DNA of 64,000 nucleotides, taken from NCBI GenBank assembly GCA_022478985.1, contig JAKSZP010017381.1, forward strand, positions 1 to 64,000. The letters run 5' to 3'. The notes beneath the pieces are model-generated. The model did no database searches and was not told the DNA's origin. It was given only the letters and a program-made list of their open reading frames with translations. Positions 1 to 12,482 of this stretch are shown one piece after another. A program made the translations under genes and the position numbers. Source of the stretch: Massospora cicadina (Eukaryota > Entomophthoromycota > Entomophthoromycetes > Entomophthorales > Entomophthoraceae). The first letter of the stretch is position 1. Every line of letters begins with the position of its first letter.

Positions 1-599
1 AGAGGACCTACCACATCTAAACTCATAGTGTGAAAGGGTTATTGGGACTTCATAAGTTGATACTGATATCAGGTCTTAGAGTTGGATAAGTTTTTTACAG
101 GTCAGGAAAGCATCCAAGACTTCAGTTATTGTTTCCATGATACCTTCAAGTAGTACCACTCTTTTATCCACTTGTAGGTCTTGTGAACTCTGCCATGCTC
201 TATGATAGTGTGAGACTACAAGATGACAGGCACTCGCTCTGACGGCCAGAGATAGGGCAACCAATTTACTTCTACTTTTTCTTTATATAACTTCATGCTC
301 ACCACTTTGTGTTTGGGAGTGCCGTGCTAGCATCTTCTGTACTGGTTCATCTTCACCAGCCCATGCGTCAGGAGTCATTAGGAGGCCATTCAACCTCTCT
401 ACTTAGCTATTGTCAAGGTGAAGGACAGGTAGCCGCGTCAACCCATCAACGTTCATATGTAACATTCCAGCTCAATGCTCAATGGTCATATCATAGTGCT
501 GGAGCTTAAGAACCCAGAGAGCTAACCGCTCATTGGGATTTTCATATTTTGTAACCACTTTAAAGAGGCATGGTCAGTGACCACTTTAAATGAAGTCCT

Positions 600-1700
600 A
601 TATAGAAAAGGGCGAATTATCTGACAGAGAGCAGGACATCCAAGCACTCCTTCTCAGTGACGCTGTAGTTGCGCTCAGCTTTTGAAAGCATTTTTTAAGT
701 AAGATATGGGATGATTGACCCCATTCTCATCCAATTGAGCCAAGATAGCTCCAACTGCATAGTCAGAGGCATCTGTAAACAACATTAAGGGCTTGCTAGA
801 GTCAGGGTGGCGGAGTATTAGCCTTTTTTGCAATAGTTCCTTCAGGGTCTCAAATGTGGCCTTTTGTTCAGCACTTAAATGAAAAGATGTGTTCTTAGCA
901 AGGAGGAGGACAAGGGGCTCTCTGAGATTGGCAAATTTTGGGATAAATTGATGGTAGCATCCCATCATGCCCAAGATTACCTGGATGTCACATAGAATTT
1001 TTGGAACTGTTGTATTGGATATTGCTTTGAATTTATTATGTAGAGGTTGTATCCCATCTTGTAAGATGGTACGCCTAAAAATCCAACTTTTTTAGGAAAA
1101 AGTACACTTGGAGGGCTTTAGTTTGATGTTAGATGCCTGCAAGAGTTAAAGCACCTCCTTTAATTGTGTAAGAAGTCATTTAAAGTCTTGGAGAAGATGC
1201 AATGTCATCAAGGTAGACAATTACACAACAGAGCTTAAGGTCCTGGAGAATGGGATCCATCAAACGCTGAAAAGTAGCAGGCGCATTACACAACCCCTGA
1301 GGTAACCAAGTGGGCTGAAAAAAACCCTCGCTGCAAATCAGAGTACATTTCTCCTGATCCTGTGGATAAAGGGTCGTCTGCCAGTACCCACTAGCCAAGT
1401 CCATGGAAGAGAAAAATTTAGACCCAGAGAGTTGGACCAGAGCATCATCAATGTGGGGGATAAGATAATTATCCTTCTTGGTGAGATTGTTCAGTTTGAA
1501 GTAGTCCATCACTACTCAATGAACTCCATTTTTCTTTTCCTAATAGGAGAGGGGATGACCAGGGCTTTGGGAAGGCACTAGCAACCCAGCGTCCAGAAGC
1601 TGTTTGAGCTCCATCCACATCTGTAGCTCCTCAACTTTTGATTTTTGGTAGGGTTTGGAGCAGATTGGTCAAGCCTCCCTGACATCAATTGTATGAATCT
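600..1700 (-). pseudogene. Ty3/gypsy reverse transcriptase-RNase H, decayed
   Basis: The longest open piece (1,512-1,180) reads as the RT palm: MDYFKLNNLT, then SSMDLASGYWQ with the first catalytic Asp, QGLCNAPATFQRLM, and the intact catalytic box VYLDDI near 1,190. Upstream (1,640-1,520) is the fingers region with LLDAGLLVPSQSP. Downstream (974-675) come the connection and RNase H: the thumb motif CYHQFIPKF, then LFTDASDYAVGAIL with an RNase H aspartate and HPISY. Frameshifts near 1,185 and between 1,170 and 980 and stops around 1,530 separate the pieces. Copies cDNA in intact elements; here a pseudogene. The YLDD box is intact. Confidence 0.85.
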
Positions 1701-2517
1701 AACCCCTCATGTGCCCATATTCAGTTTCAGAATTGTAAAAAAAAGTTGCTGTAGGCCTTGAGCAGGATGTGGACTTTATCCAGCTCAGCTGGGTTTAGCT
1801 CACTGGAGATATGAATGGAAAGTAGGGTACATAAAGAATGGTTGGCGGGTAAGCCAATATCCGCCAAAAACCCAATACAGTGACCTTTCTTTATTTTCTA
1901 ATGGGATTAGACATGCCTCTTCTGATCTCCTGATAATTTTTACAACAATATCCTTCTTGGTGAGATTCCTTAGCAGGAGGTTAATAGGTCATCGATAGGC
2001 GGGATCTAGCACTCCTGACAAAACTCTGGGCTCCAGAGGACTAGCTCCATCAATTTTAATTAGGTGCAGTAGGCAGTTGTGTGGGATTTTTAAGGTAATC
2101 TTCATATCAACTACCCTTTATTCACCAGCTTAATGACTACCTCTTCACAAGAATAGAAAAGGATTACCTCCAGGGCGTTCACTGATTGAGGTAACTTTTT
2201 TGTATGCCGTCCTGCCATGGTGTAATGTAGGGACAAGGCGGGATAGGGATATTCAACTGTGCAAGCATAATCCTTTTTATTAAGCTTCTCATTGATTAAA
2301 ATCAGTGGAACCTCATAGTTAAGCATGGAGAAATAACCCTGCTTCAAGTTAAAAATCCCTTCATACTTCAGCATAAACTGAATATCAATTAGTAGATCAT
2401 AGATATTGTTAGTTAGGGCCACCACTGAAGCAGACAAGATGAGCTTCCCAAAACGGATGGGCAGAGAAGAGTATGCCTCAATGGCGCAGGTGTTTTTGGG
2501 CCTGCAGTCCCAAATTC

Positions 2518-2767
2518 TTAATTGTAGTTAAGGTCAAAGGACAATTTAATTTTTTTAATTAGCTTTGATGACACAACATTTACAGGTGACCCAGTGTCAA
2601 GGATAACCCTAACCTGCACTCCATTGACGATGGCCTCCACTTTGGTTAAGGTTTTACTCAGATTGGGGGAAAGAGCGAGGACCTCCTTTAAATGGAGAGT
2701 AGAGGCATGTCTTTTGGCTGTCTCAGGGTCTTTCTCCTGGATAGACTGCAGGGTATGAATACACTGG
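2518..2767 (-). pseudogene. Retropepsin (aspartic protease) domain of the Ty3/gypsy element
   Basis: The frame holds VRVILDTGSPVNVVSS, the retroviral-type aspartic protease active site (DTGS), after a KVEAIVNG strand as in Ty3/gypsy proteases. About 85 residues remain. The piece ends at a stop (2,518), with no clear second half of the protease. It lies directly downstream, in element sense, of the opposite-facing solo LTR ending at 2,773. In-frame residues NQCIHTLQ join across the LTR to upstream gag sequence when the LTR and one target copy are removed. Domain identity is seen in the sequence; the role (Gag-Pol maturation) is family knowledge. Confidence 0.8.
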
Positions 2768-2772
2768 TTAGT

Positions 2773-3537
2773 GTTAGACATTTGCCCTCATGGCTCCAAG
2801 AAAATAATTTTTTGGGTCAAAATGGGCTGAAACGGGGAAATGCTGGACATTTACAAGTTTCTGATGATAATAAGGGTAAACTAAATGATATCAATGATTT
2901 TATCAGCCAAAAGACTCTCGCTAATTCTTGGTGGAGCCCTGAAAATTGGGGTAACATAATTTTAAATAAGTAACGGGCAATTAATACAAGATCAAGAAGT
3001 TGGATTACTCCAACCATATGGCAGACCCTGGGGCATCCATCAGATGATACTCCCTCAGCCACAATCAGGTACATTCAAGCACCTACATGGGGACTACCCC
3101 TTTTATAGGCTTGGTGGAGGTCCACCAAGGTGCAATAAATCTCTCTAAAGAGGATTGGCTGAAATTTGTTAAATCATTACCCCACAGGTACATATTACCA
3201 AAAATTAACTCCCCATCTGTCATTCAGCAAAAGTGAAGCAAATTTCTGAGCTAAAATGGGCTAAATTCACATATTTCCTTATTTAGACTGTAACGAGCCA
3301 TTCCAAACTTTTCATTGAATTCCCTTTGACCCTCAGTACAGTTTAAATACTGACCAGTCTGATATTGAGAAGTTTGTTTTTTCCTTACCCCTGCAACACA
3401 AATAAACTATAAAAACTTATAACTTTTTGGTTATTAGAGTCAATTGATTTTAACTATTTTATGTGGGTTTAACACCCTATATGTTAGAGATTAAACTTTA
3501 CGCACCAGCGAGCTTAATCCTACTCTAAAATCCAACA
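2773..3537 (+). mobile_element. Solo LTR, family X, nested in the Ty3/gypsy element
   Basis: A 765-bp block starting TGTTAGAC and ending ATCCAACA. It is similar over its full length to 9,798-10,495 (same orientation) and, more distantly, to 4,962-5,745 (opposite orientation). Shared segments include CTTTTATAGGCTT, the ACAGTTTAAATACTG region and GCACCAGC near the end. Flanks are GTTAG and GTTGA, a 5-bp target duplication with two purine transitions. No internal region follows, so this is a solo LTR left by recombination. Same family as the 5' LTR of its host element. Confidence 0.7.
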
Positions 3538-3542
3538 GTTGA

Positions 3543-4950
3543 GTCAGATCATCGTGGCAATGAGATGGTCAGCGTCACTGGCAGTGTCAATGACCTCAAA
3601 ACCCCTCCAACCTTGGTGGAGATAAGTTTGGCGTGGGATCCTAGCCATATCCACTCTCTAAATGTTCAACCTATTGGGTATCTCCACTTCATCTTAGGCT
3701 CCTAAGACATAGTAACCAACATCTTCACAACACCCTTCAGATTCTCCATCAGAGGGATTCACAATGCATGTCAAAGATTCCATCAGTTGGGAGGTTTGGT
3801 CAGGGCTTTTCTCAATGCAGGGGAGATCCTGGGGGCGCTCAATTACCTGGGTAACTTTTTGAGGAGACGCTGTAATTGATGCAGTTCTACATGTAGCCTT
3901 TGATATAGGGGTTTGGGCTACCCCATGGCTATAGATTTTGAGCTAAGAGATGGCCAGAGGAGATGTTGTGAGGGATTGAGATATTGCCTTGGTGGGACAT
4001 GACAACTGGGGCACTTTGGAAGGCCACTCTGACGAAGGAAAGGAGCAAGGCAAAGTGATATCTTAGTTTACCAGCTGCACTTTGGGAGCTGGAGATGGAG
4101 GGGAACACTGCCCCATCAATGCTAGTATCTTCTGCCTATCTTCACATAGGGAAGGAGCATCTCATTGCAGAAGCTCCGCAGGAGCAGATTTATGATTGGA
4201 AACACCATAGTAGAGGCTGGAGGGGTTGGAAAAGATTCTTGACTCAGAGCTCCTTGTATAGTATCACCTTTATAATAGTCAGCCACTGCTAACAAATTCT
4301 CCTTGATATCCTGTACATTTTGAAAGGAACGCTTGATGGCAGAGATATGGATTGCCAAAGATAGATGAGACGCTAATCTAGCCAAAATAGCAGCAATAGC
4401 ATGTTGATAAGGAGCATTTGGCCAACAACAGAGTTTGACATTCACTATAGAATTGCTTAAAAAAAGAGGTGATTAACTCTCCCTCTTTCAGACTAAGGTA
4501 CATAAAGTCCTGTTTTTGTCTTGCAAGATCTGCAGGATCAAAACCCCTCAATGAACGCTTTATTTACTTCAGCCCAAGTTGTAAGGGTGTCCATATAAGG
4601 TACATCGCCTCTTGGGTGGAGCAGCTGAGTCAGGGGAGGATGTGCTTACTTTTTGGGGATTGGTTGTCCCTTCCATAACAGCCTCATACACAAAGAGGAA
4701 TGAGCCAATGCTACCCTCACATGGGGTAAATTTGTCTCAGAAAGGAGGGTTTGGTAATAATTGGAGCAGCCTTATGAAGGCTTGGCTAACATGCTGTTCA
4801 AGGGTTTTAAGTTGAGACAGTACACTGGCTAGCTTCTGTGCTAAAGCATCTATCTGGAGATCAAAAACCGCAAGAAGGTTGTTATAGTTATTTCCTTCAG
4901 TACCTTACATTTTTAATAACTTGTTTTGTGATGTACTACCCCCATGTAGT
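3543..4950 (-). pseudogene. gag-like region of the Ty3/gypsy element, decayed
   Basis: On the minus strand, from the primer-binding region towards the protease, the sequence reads as broken Gag-like coding: a start-proximal LLAVFDLQIDALAQKLASV segment (near 4,880-4,820) and a 107-residue open piece (4,445-4,122) containing HAIAAILARLASHLSL and an ENLLAVADYY stretch. No CCHC zinc knuckle was found. Several stops and frameshifts are present. The assignment rests mainly on position between LTR and protease, not on a recognised motif. Confidence 0.5.
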
Positions 4951-4961
4951 GAGCACCACTT

Positions 4962-5745
4962 GTTGGAATTCAGGGTTTTGGCTGCTTGTTAGTGCATTTT
5001 TGACCCTAAATTTTAACAACTATATGCTGGAGAATCTGGTTCTCTACTTCAGGATAAATATTAGGTGGTTACCAACTACTTTGTAATAAAATTACTAAAA
5101 CATCAATAATATAAATGATTGGTTTTTGTAAGTTTTTATTAGTGATCATGAGGGATTAAGAAGTGAACCCTCTCAATATCTCAGTGCTTGATATTAAATT
5201 GTATCAAGGCTTGAAGTTTAAAAACGCTTAGTAATGTGCAGATTAGGGAATATTTATAATTGACCTATCAGATCTCTGAAGACTCGCCTCACTTTTATGG
5301 AATGGCCTATGAAGGGCAATGGCAGGTAGTATTAATCCGTGAGGTAAGGCTTTAATATATTTTACCCAATCATTGGGTGGAAAGATACTTGCACCTTTCA
5401 GGACCCCAACCCAACCCTATAAAAGAGGCTGGTCTCCAAAGCATAGAGTGAACTAAATTAGTTGGAAGATGGGGAGGGACTTCTGAATGGCTCCCTTGAT
5501 TCCACCAACAATTTGGAGAAACCCTGCTACCCAAACTTGTGCTATTTACCTGATAAGTATTAATAACGGTGTTACCCCAATTTGAGAGGTTTCACCAAGA
5601 ATTGGCCCATGTCTTTTGGCCTTCATTTTTGCTTATTATATTTTTTAATACTAGATGGTATTGCTTATTTTATTTAATGTACTATTTTCACAATATTGGT
5701 TTTTTAATTGCTTGATAATACTATCAAGAATTACCTGGAATTACA
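4962..5745 (-). repeat. 5' LTR (family X) of the left Ty3/gypsy element
   Basis: The minus-strand LTR end GAATTCCAACA (plus-strand start TGTTGGAATTC at 4,962) is followed by AGTGGTGCTCAC, a TGG-containing primer-binding-like site. This matches the LTR end plus ACTGGTGCTTAC seen at the other LTR element's junction (22,187). The body aligns in reverse complement to 2,773-3,537, for instance around 5,570-5,625 and the TATAAAAGAGG region near 5,408. The outer end is less certain and is placed at TGTAATTC (complement of 5,745). A 19-bp LINE-tail insertion at 5,641 lies inside. Confidence 0.65.
5641..5659 (-). mobile_element. Micro-insertion of a non-LTR tail
   Basis: On the minus strand the insert reads ACCATCTAGTATTAAAAAA. 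It is flanked by near-duplicate sequence: TTTGCTTATTATA at 5,628-5,640 and ATTGCTTATTTTA at 5,660-5,672. The end is the same ATCTAGTACTAAAA tail found at four other micro-insertions and at the end of the 1.9-kb element at 17,289. Confidence 0.75.
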
Positions 5746-8700
5746 TCACCCTCTGCTTCTGGTGCTCATGAAAGAATTAAATAAGACCTCCACCATTGAA
5801 TATCTAAAGAAATGCAAAAACTACATTTGGGCCACCCAATGTCAAAGCACATACCAGTTGACCTCCTTACATAAATTAAAGTAGAGGGACCTTAAAGAGC
5901 TTACTTCCATATTAAATAAATTTTGTAAACTGCTATAATCTATACAAGATTCCTTGTTGGATCTGATAATCTAAGAGACACTACGCTGCCATCTATCCTA
6001 ATTGTCACCATGGTTTAAACCTTGTAACATATCAAGAGGATGACATCTAAGGAAAAGAGTCTTGGCAGTAGAAGGGGATTCTCTACTGCCAGTTATCCTC
6101 AAGTTTTACCCTAAAATACAGAAAATATGAATTATTTTCTTAACAATAACCCAATTGGAGAATCCCTATGGTGTTAACCTTCACCAGAAGTCAACGAGCA
6201 GCCATGGAATAAGAAGGACAAGAGGTTGTCTCTAAACAATATGCTAATCAAATTATTGAGGCTAATCAATTTGGAGATGATGAAGAGCCTTAATCTTTAC
6301 CTCCCTTACAGGGTTTCAAAATTGCACACTGTTATGTTCATGAACACTCACTTCCCCAATGTAAGAGACCACATCAAGACAATGATTCAGCAAATCAATA
6401 ATTCTTCATTATCAAAATAAATGGGGATTTACAATACCTGTATGGTTGTACTTATATTAATATTTACATAAACAAAGTTCAGGTGCGATACAATGTTGAT
6501 GCTGGCGCTCTAGATAGTGTAATATTCATCAAGTTCACAAAATGGTTGAGACTAGCTCCTAATCTAGCTCATAATCATTGTTATCAACCAGCTGGCACTG
6601 AGGTACCACTAGTGAAAGAGAGTATAGTGTGTAACCATTGAGTTTCAGCTCTCTGCAGGTTAGTGAACCTACTATTGTGCTTCCCAACAACAACTACCAA
6701 TTTCTTGTTGGTATTGGATTCCTTTGTTTTATGCGTTGATACAAGTTATGACAATAATATTTTTATTATTTTTAGTCAAACATTACCCCTCTAATATTCA
6801 TGGGTAATCAGACTCCTTTACTAAATAGTTTTATCAATGTAATCTATAATGACAATGTAGTCCCTATCTGTCTATTAACAAGTAGGTCATGGAAGTTTGC
6901 AACCTTCTGCCACTGTGCTCTAGAATAAAGGCATAGCTTTAAAGCTTTTAAGGTTTGTGTTTTATACCTTGGAAAACAGTATGTAGTGTCCACCAGAATG
7001 AATTTGGAGCTACTTGAAGGGATTATATGAGAAATTTATTTTACTTAGAAATGGTTAAGGTCTGAAACTTTCACAGCTCCTAAAATAAAATTATCTTGTA
7101 TCCAAAGATATGAGTATTAATTTCCAGCCTGACTTCCTCTGAAATAAATGTCAAGAGAGGACAGAAAATCGCGCTAATATACCTCACTACATTTAAAAAA
7201 ATGGAGAAATACATGAGTTGGGGAACTTAACTAATTTTGGCTTACCTGAGCTGGATCTACTAAGTTATGAAGTCATTACCTGTGAGCAACTTGATGGATT
7301 AATTGAGGTCTGAAATACCAAGAAATGGCCCTTATACAAAAATATGCTTAAGTATTTGCTGCAGACAACTATGAGCTCAGATGCACAGTAGGTGCCAGCA
7401 CCACGTTGACACTGGGGATGGTGTTGAATTTCATTTATTTATGTGAGGCAAGCTGACCAGGGTTGGACATTACCAAAATGGAGAAAGAAAGTATTGACAT
7501 GAAACCTGAGCAGGGTCAACTCTGTCAGAAAGTTTTTTTCACCTCCAGATCAGGACTCAGATTTTTCTGGTTATGTCATGGGTAAGGTTTTTTTGTTATT
7601 GTACCTACTAACCGCCAATAGCTTCCTTCAGCTGGCACCCCGATTGATGTGCAAAGTGCAGGAATTGAACCCACAACCTTCAGGTTGGTAGCCATACACC
7701 CTACCAACTCGCCTTCCACCCCCAATGGTGTTGAATTTCAGTTGACCACATTTTAATAACCCATTGACTGATTAAATAATTCAACAATTGGTGGTTACAA
7801 ATGGATATTTCAGTGATGGTTGCCAACTAAAGTGTTAATCTATCTTTTGAGGATCTTCCCTGACAATATCAAGCAAGAATTTGATGATGGAGCAACACCC
7901 AACAGTCAAATTATTATGAGAATCATTCAGAGCAAACATATGGGGAATCATTGGAAACTACCTAGGTGTTCTAACACTTGTGACAAAAGGTAGAATTGTC
8001 ATTGGGAAACTCAATCTGATTCAATTAGTTTCAAGTTCCTAACAAATAAATTGGTCACCAAGCACCAATGATTACATTATTTAAGAAATCAAGGTAAAAA
8101 TATCTGCCAAAATTTGGTGCCTAAATCACAAGGGACAATCTAATTTTGGGTAACAAGTAATCAATCCCAGTAGATAGCTAAAAAGCTTTGCGCCAATTAT
8201 ACTATAAATACCCCCAATAATTTCCTATAAATTTAGATTAAGTTTGATAATAATTTAGTTGTTTATACATAAGTTGTACAGCTTACGCTTGATTAGAGTG
8301 AAGGTTCTGTACCCTTAAGTTGTTATCAAATCTCCACTTGTCTCTGCATGAAGAGAATAGCGAAGTGTTCCCTACCAGTACAATCATATCTACAAGAAGG
8401 AGAAGCACTTGTCTAGTGTTTATACCATTACTCAACGTGGCTTTTGGGCAATCAACTTTGATAATAGTCTTCATACTATTATTGCCCCAGTTTCTAATTT
8501 CAGTTAATTAATGCAAGTGATCAAGAATTTGTGCAGTTGAAATCAAGGAGCAGAAGTGAGTTACCATCCAAGAGACCCTGATTTTAACAGATGCCATAAA
8601 CAACTTGCTAAAACAGAGCTAAGGAGGGATGAGCAGCTAATGAACTTAGACAGCCTCTCACAGCTTTTCAGACATCAGATTTGGTTTATACTATCATAAT

Positions 8701-9390
8701 TACATTACACCAGAAGTGACAAACTCAAGTCCATTTGGGAAGACCTTTTGTCATCACTTATAAGAGGGCAATGATTATTCTATTAAGTCTCTTGCCTCTG
8801 GAGTCACTAAAAACAGAGTACATGGACGATTTCTAAATCTCTATTCCCCCTCGCCCAAATTCTTGAAGGTGTAAACTTCAGACAATTGGATGTTCAACTA
8901 GTGGAGAAGAATTTTCAGGTGTCAAATAGTCCTATTAATAATAAAAAACCTGAGCTTAACTTTCTTAGGAATACTGCAGATCAAGTTAATGATCTTATAT
9001 CTAACCCTCAGTGGAATAGTATAGATTATGTAACAAATTTTAAAGCTAACCCTTGGCAGAATAGGCAAATGAGTAAGAAGTTCACCATTGCACTAACTTG
9101 AATTTTATGCTTCCTCTAAAAACCAACCCCTTTTAATAAACCTAAGGGGGGTCTTAAGGAGAAAATTATCCTATCTACCAGACAAGAACTAAGAAATCTT
9201 CTATTTGAATGAAGTGAAAGTGTTTTCATTCTGGTTGATTGGATAAAAAAATATTAATTTACGCTGGATTCATTATACCTGCTGTTGATCAATCACCTAG
9301 GATTGAGTCATACTAATGTGAAAAATTTTGGAGGATTCTTATAGTTAATTTTTTATTTTAAATAAAAATAATTCTCTCCATCATAAACGC
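5746..9390 (+). pseudogene. Decayed plus-strand LTR-retrotransposon interior (gag-pro remnants)
   Basis: A TGGTGCTCATGAAAG segment at about 5,759 resembles the primer-binding sites of the neighbouring LTR elements. A frame from about 6,171 starts MVLTFTRSQRAAM, a common style of Gag-Pol start. About 300 bp on it reads INKVQVRYNVDAGALDS, a retropepsin-like motif with DAGA where DTGA is usual. Further on, 8,886-9,101 is an unassigned 71-residue open stretch (IDYVTNF, ANPWQNRQ). Stops and frameshifts are everywhere. No RT was recognised. Much of 6,900-8,800 is featureless apart from the SINE at 7,434. Confidence 0.45.
7434..7723 (-). mobile_element. tRNA-derived SINE (family C), full length
   Basis: Flanked by a clean target duplication ATGGTGTTGAATTTCA (7,418-7,433 and 7,725-7,740). 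On the minus strand the 5' end is tRNA-like: a box A-like GGCGAGTTGGTAGGGTG, about 30 nt, then box B GTGGGTTCAATTCC, typical internal RNA polymerase III promoters. The roughly 190-bp body ends in TGGTCAGCTTGCCTCACA followed by TAAATAAA. That tail resembles the GGTCAACCCACCTCAAATAAA tails of the two other SINE families here, suggesting a common LINE partner. Non-coding and dependent on a LINE for movement. Confidence 0.85.
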
Positions 9391-11184
9391 TGTCATATTT
9401 TGGTGTTTGACCTGAAAATAAACCCTTTTACAACCAACATATCAGGCCAATTATCCTCCCAATACTCGAGCTAATATCCTAATTAAAGCCTATTACAATA
9501 ACATGGATCAGGCCAATTATTGAACATCAATTTAAATATTATCAAAAGCTCAGGCCAAATATACTTGCACATTCAGGCCAATTATTGCTGCAACAAACTT
9601 GGCAATTAGTCCCATCTAATTGGGAACAATACCAAATATTTATCATAAGAAATCTTTTAGAGGGACCAACCCAAAGAAAACTTCTAATAATCCCATGGAC
9701 AAATAGATGAAAGTACTGTAATCAACTTCCTGCCCTAAGGCAAAATTTGTATGCTGTTCCGCAGAATCAACATGATAGCACTTGCACATGGACCGCCTGT
9801 CAGATAATTACAAGTCTGATGTATAGAAAAGAGTGGTTTTGAGGTAGATGCTGAAAAAATTGGCCAAAGAACCCTAGCCAATTTTTAGTGGAAATCTGCA
9901 AATAAGGGTAACACTATTTTAAATACTAAATGGGAAATTAGCACAAATTCAGGAAGTCTGATTGCCCCAACCACACGTGGGAACTCATGTAGTTCATTGG
10001 ATGTTTCTTTCTCAGCTACGTCCCATTTACTTTGAACACCTAAGTGGGACCACCCCTTTTATAGGCTTAACGGAGGTCCTCCACGGTGCAATAAGTTTTA
10101 GCAAATGGGGCTTGGCTGAAGTATATTTAAATCGTTCCCCCATGAGTACATATTGCCTAAAACTAATTCCCCATCCATCATAAAGCCAAAGTGAAGTGAG
10201 TTTTCTGAGCTATAATAGGCTATATTCACATATTTCCTTATTTTGGACTGTAATAAGCCATCCTGACTTATCATTGAATTCCCTTTGATCCTTGATACAG
10301 TTTAAATACTGATCAGTTGGATATCAGGGGGTTTTCTTTCTATTCCCTTATTGCTACTAATAAAATTACATAAACCCCAATTTTTTGATACTATTTGTAT
10401 TTGATTAGATTTAACATAAGTGGTGTTCAACCAAAATTTTTAGAGTTTAGCCATAAAAAGCACCAGCAAGCTTTAGTGAATCCTAAAATCTAGCACTGCT
10501 AAATGGGATTATTTAGTGCTATCAAGAGAGAGGTATACTGACGTCCTAATTAGGGGTGCATCACTTACTTTAATTGATGCCAAAATTTCACAGAAGATGT
10601 ATTTTGTCAGCAATATGATGAAAGTCAATTTAAGAGCATTCAAAAACAACTTTGCATTTTCTTATGGCAATTTTTTCCCTAAAATCCTGCAAATATGAGA
10701 GTATTTTGCCACCAATAAACCCAGCAATAGGTCATAGACATATCAGTTTAAGGGTAAACTGAGGTGGAAAATAATTTGTTTAAATTGCGTGCTCAAATGT
10801 GGCCAGGAGATGCCCTAGAGGTATAAATACCAGCGCCTGGCCTAATGAATAAATATTGAATAATATAGTCTAAATAAAGATCTATTATATTTAATCTCTT
10901 ATCTGGTTTTTATCTGTAGTCTCTTTTTAGGGGCGATGACAAGCTATAATCTTGAATTCACAGCTTTATCTTAACCTACCTTGGTAGAAGTTCCCAAATA
11001 TGAAGGAGAAATTGAGCCCAAAATTGACCAGAAGAGTTGGGGTTAATTGAATAAGCCTAGTGAGCTTCTAAATGGTACAGATACTGTAAGACACAGGAAA
11101 AAGTAAGGACAATTCAGCTGAACTTCAACCTGATTAAGAATGCAGAAGCTAATTTATCAAGTGATTGATCCTCAGATATTAACA
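9391..11184 (+). mobile_element. Solo LTR, family Y, interrupted by a family X solo LTR
   Basis: Starts TGTCATATTTTGG and ends GATCCTCAGATATTAACA. It is the reverse complement of the paired LTRs at 17,737-19,021 and 22,187-23,460. Flanks AACGC and AATGC form a 5-bp target duplication with one C/T change. Removing the nested LTR (9,798-10,495) leaves about 1.1 kb. A TATA box (GAGGTATAAATACC, 10,811-10,824) matches the same element in the paired LTRs. No primer-binding site or internal region follows, hence a solo LTR. Confidence 0.75.
9798..10495 (+). mobile_element. Solo LTR, family X, nested in the family Y LTR
   Basis: Starts TGTCAGATAATTACAAG and ends AAAATCTAGCA, full-length similar to 2,773-3,537. 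Its target is seen uninterrupted in the paired family Y LTR near 18,605, where the complement reads AACTGCCAAAATG. Flanking duplications CCGCC and CTGCT differ only by C/T changes from that CTGCC target. This proves both the insertion and its direction of nesting. Confidence 0.75.
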
Positions 11185-12467
11185 AATGCATCATTTAATA
11201 TTCAAAACATTAAACATTGAATAAGAATTCAAATCAAAATCAGAGTTGTAATCAATATGAGTCTTAACCCTGGAGTAATCAGACATACATAAATATTGAA
11301 AAAGTTAAAGGACTAATATTTGAACTCTTGTAGATGCCTTAATTCATATATTGGCGTTACAAATATAAAAGTGAGAAAAAACCCCTAAAGCCTGGCCACC
11401 TTTGTGGGCCTTAAAATTAGTTTATAACTCACTTTATATGAAAGTATTGCATGATTATAGTCTTTACCAGTCAATGCTTATAATTTTCTGAAATTTAATT
11501 AAAACCCTCAAGCTTTTTATTAAATAAAGTATTTATTATCATACCATATTAATCTTCAACTTAAAACCTGTTTATGGTCTACTTTCTAGTCTTAAATTCT
11601 TGGACAGCTGCCAAATTTCTTAGTATTTCTGTATTTATTATATTGTTGAGATCCTGCGGCCAAACACCTGCAAGCAGCTCCTTAACAGAATTTTTAATAA
11701 TGGTTTACTATGGGGTTGTCCTTTTCAGTCATGCTAAGTTTAGAAAAAACTACTCAAATTCTTACAAATTATATTTCATATACTAATCCTTTCATTATGA
11801 GCCTTTAAGATCCTGGTTTCTTATTGATGCCAGATATATGTAATTAAACTTCACTTGGAAATAATAAGCATTTGCATAATTGTTCTGAAAAGTTATAGAA
11901 ACTAAGACCATAATTTGGAACACTAGGAATGGACAAGAATATGAATAAATAATCCAATTAGCTACTATTTTACGCTGACACAGGGCAAGGCTGAGTATAA
12001 TAAACTCATACAATGCCATATTTTCAGCAGCGCAGCAGCCAGAGAGTAATATTAAAATGAGGTTTTAACTTGTCCACATCCATGATGGTGAGGTAAATTA
12101 AAATAAATGTAATGATTTGGATTTAACGCTGCTGGCAGGGTAGAAAGGAATTAATTAAATTTTGATAACTAAATTAGACAAAGGCGCCCAATAAATGTAG
12201 TTCACTACAGAGAATTGAGATATGGCGGATTAATATTAATGGAAATGCAACGTCAATTTAAGCCACAACCTAGTATTTAAATATATCAAATAAGTAAATA
12301 TAATTTTTTCACAGGGTCAGACTAAACTGCAACAGGGAGTTCATGACTTTAATGAATAAAGATTGTTTTAAAAAGCAAAGGTTAGTTACACTATGTTCTA
12401 ATATTTTGGTACTTTTGATTACTTATCAAAGATGGTATAGTAATAAAACAGGTGGAGTATATGAATT
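11185..12467. other. AT-rich stretch with nothing recognised
   Basis: Short open stretches at 11,574-11,786 (plus) and 12,019-11,795 (minus) have no recognisable motif and look like chance openings in AT-rich DNA. No RNA gene or repeat boundary was identified. Confidence 0.5.
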
Positions 12468-12482
12468 AGATTTGGTTGTTTT

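Larger units (their letters stand above)
1..5745 (-). mobile_element. Ty3/gypsy LTR retrotransposon, left-truncated by window edge
   Basis: Read on the minus strand, the order is 5' LTR (4,962-5,745), primer-binding-like AGTGGTGCTCAC directly inside it, gag-like sequence (about 4,950-3,543), retropepsin (2,767-2,518), reverse transcriptase and RNase H (about 1,700-600). This pro-RT-RH order is typical of Ty3/gypsy elements. Integrase and the 3' LTR would lie beyond position 1. A solo LTR of the same family, in the opposite orientation, sits between gag and protease. Removing it restores reading across the junction into the protease frame. Stops and frameshifts break every domain, so the copy is dead. 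Confidence 0.8.

Noticed and set aside
5408..5420. TATAAAAGAGG as a promoter of a plus-strand gene
   Set aside because: It is inside the family X LTR on the antisense side relative to the LTR end and primer-binding site; no gene follows.
7620..7720. A functional tRNA gene
   Set aside because: Box A and B are present, but the segment is the head of a SINE with target duplication and a 190-bp body; no cloverleaf with a proper acceptor stem.
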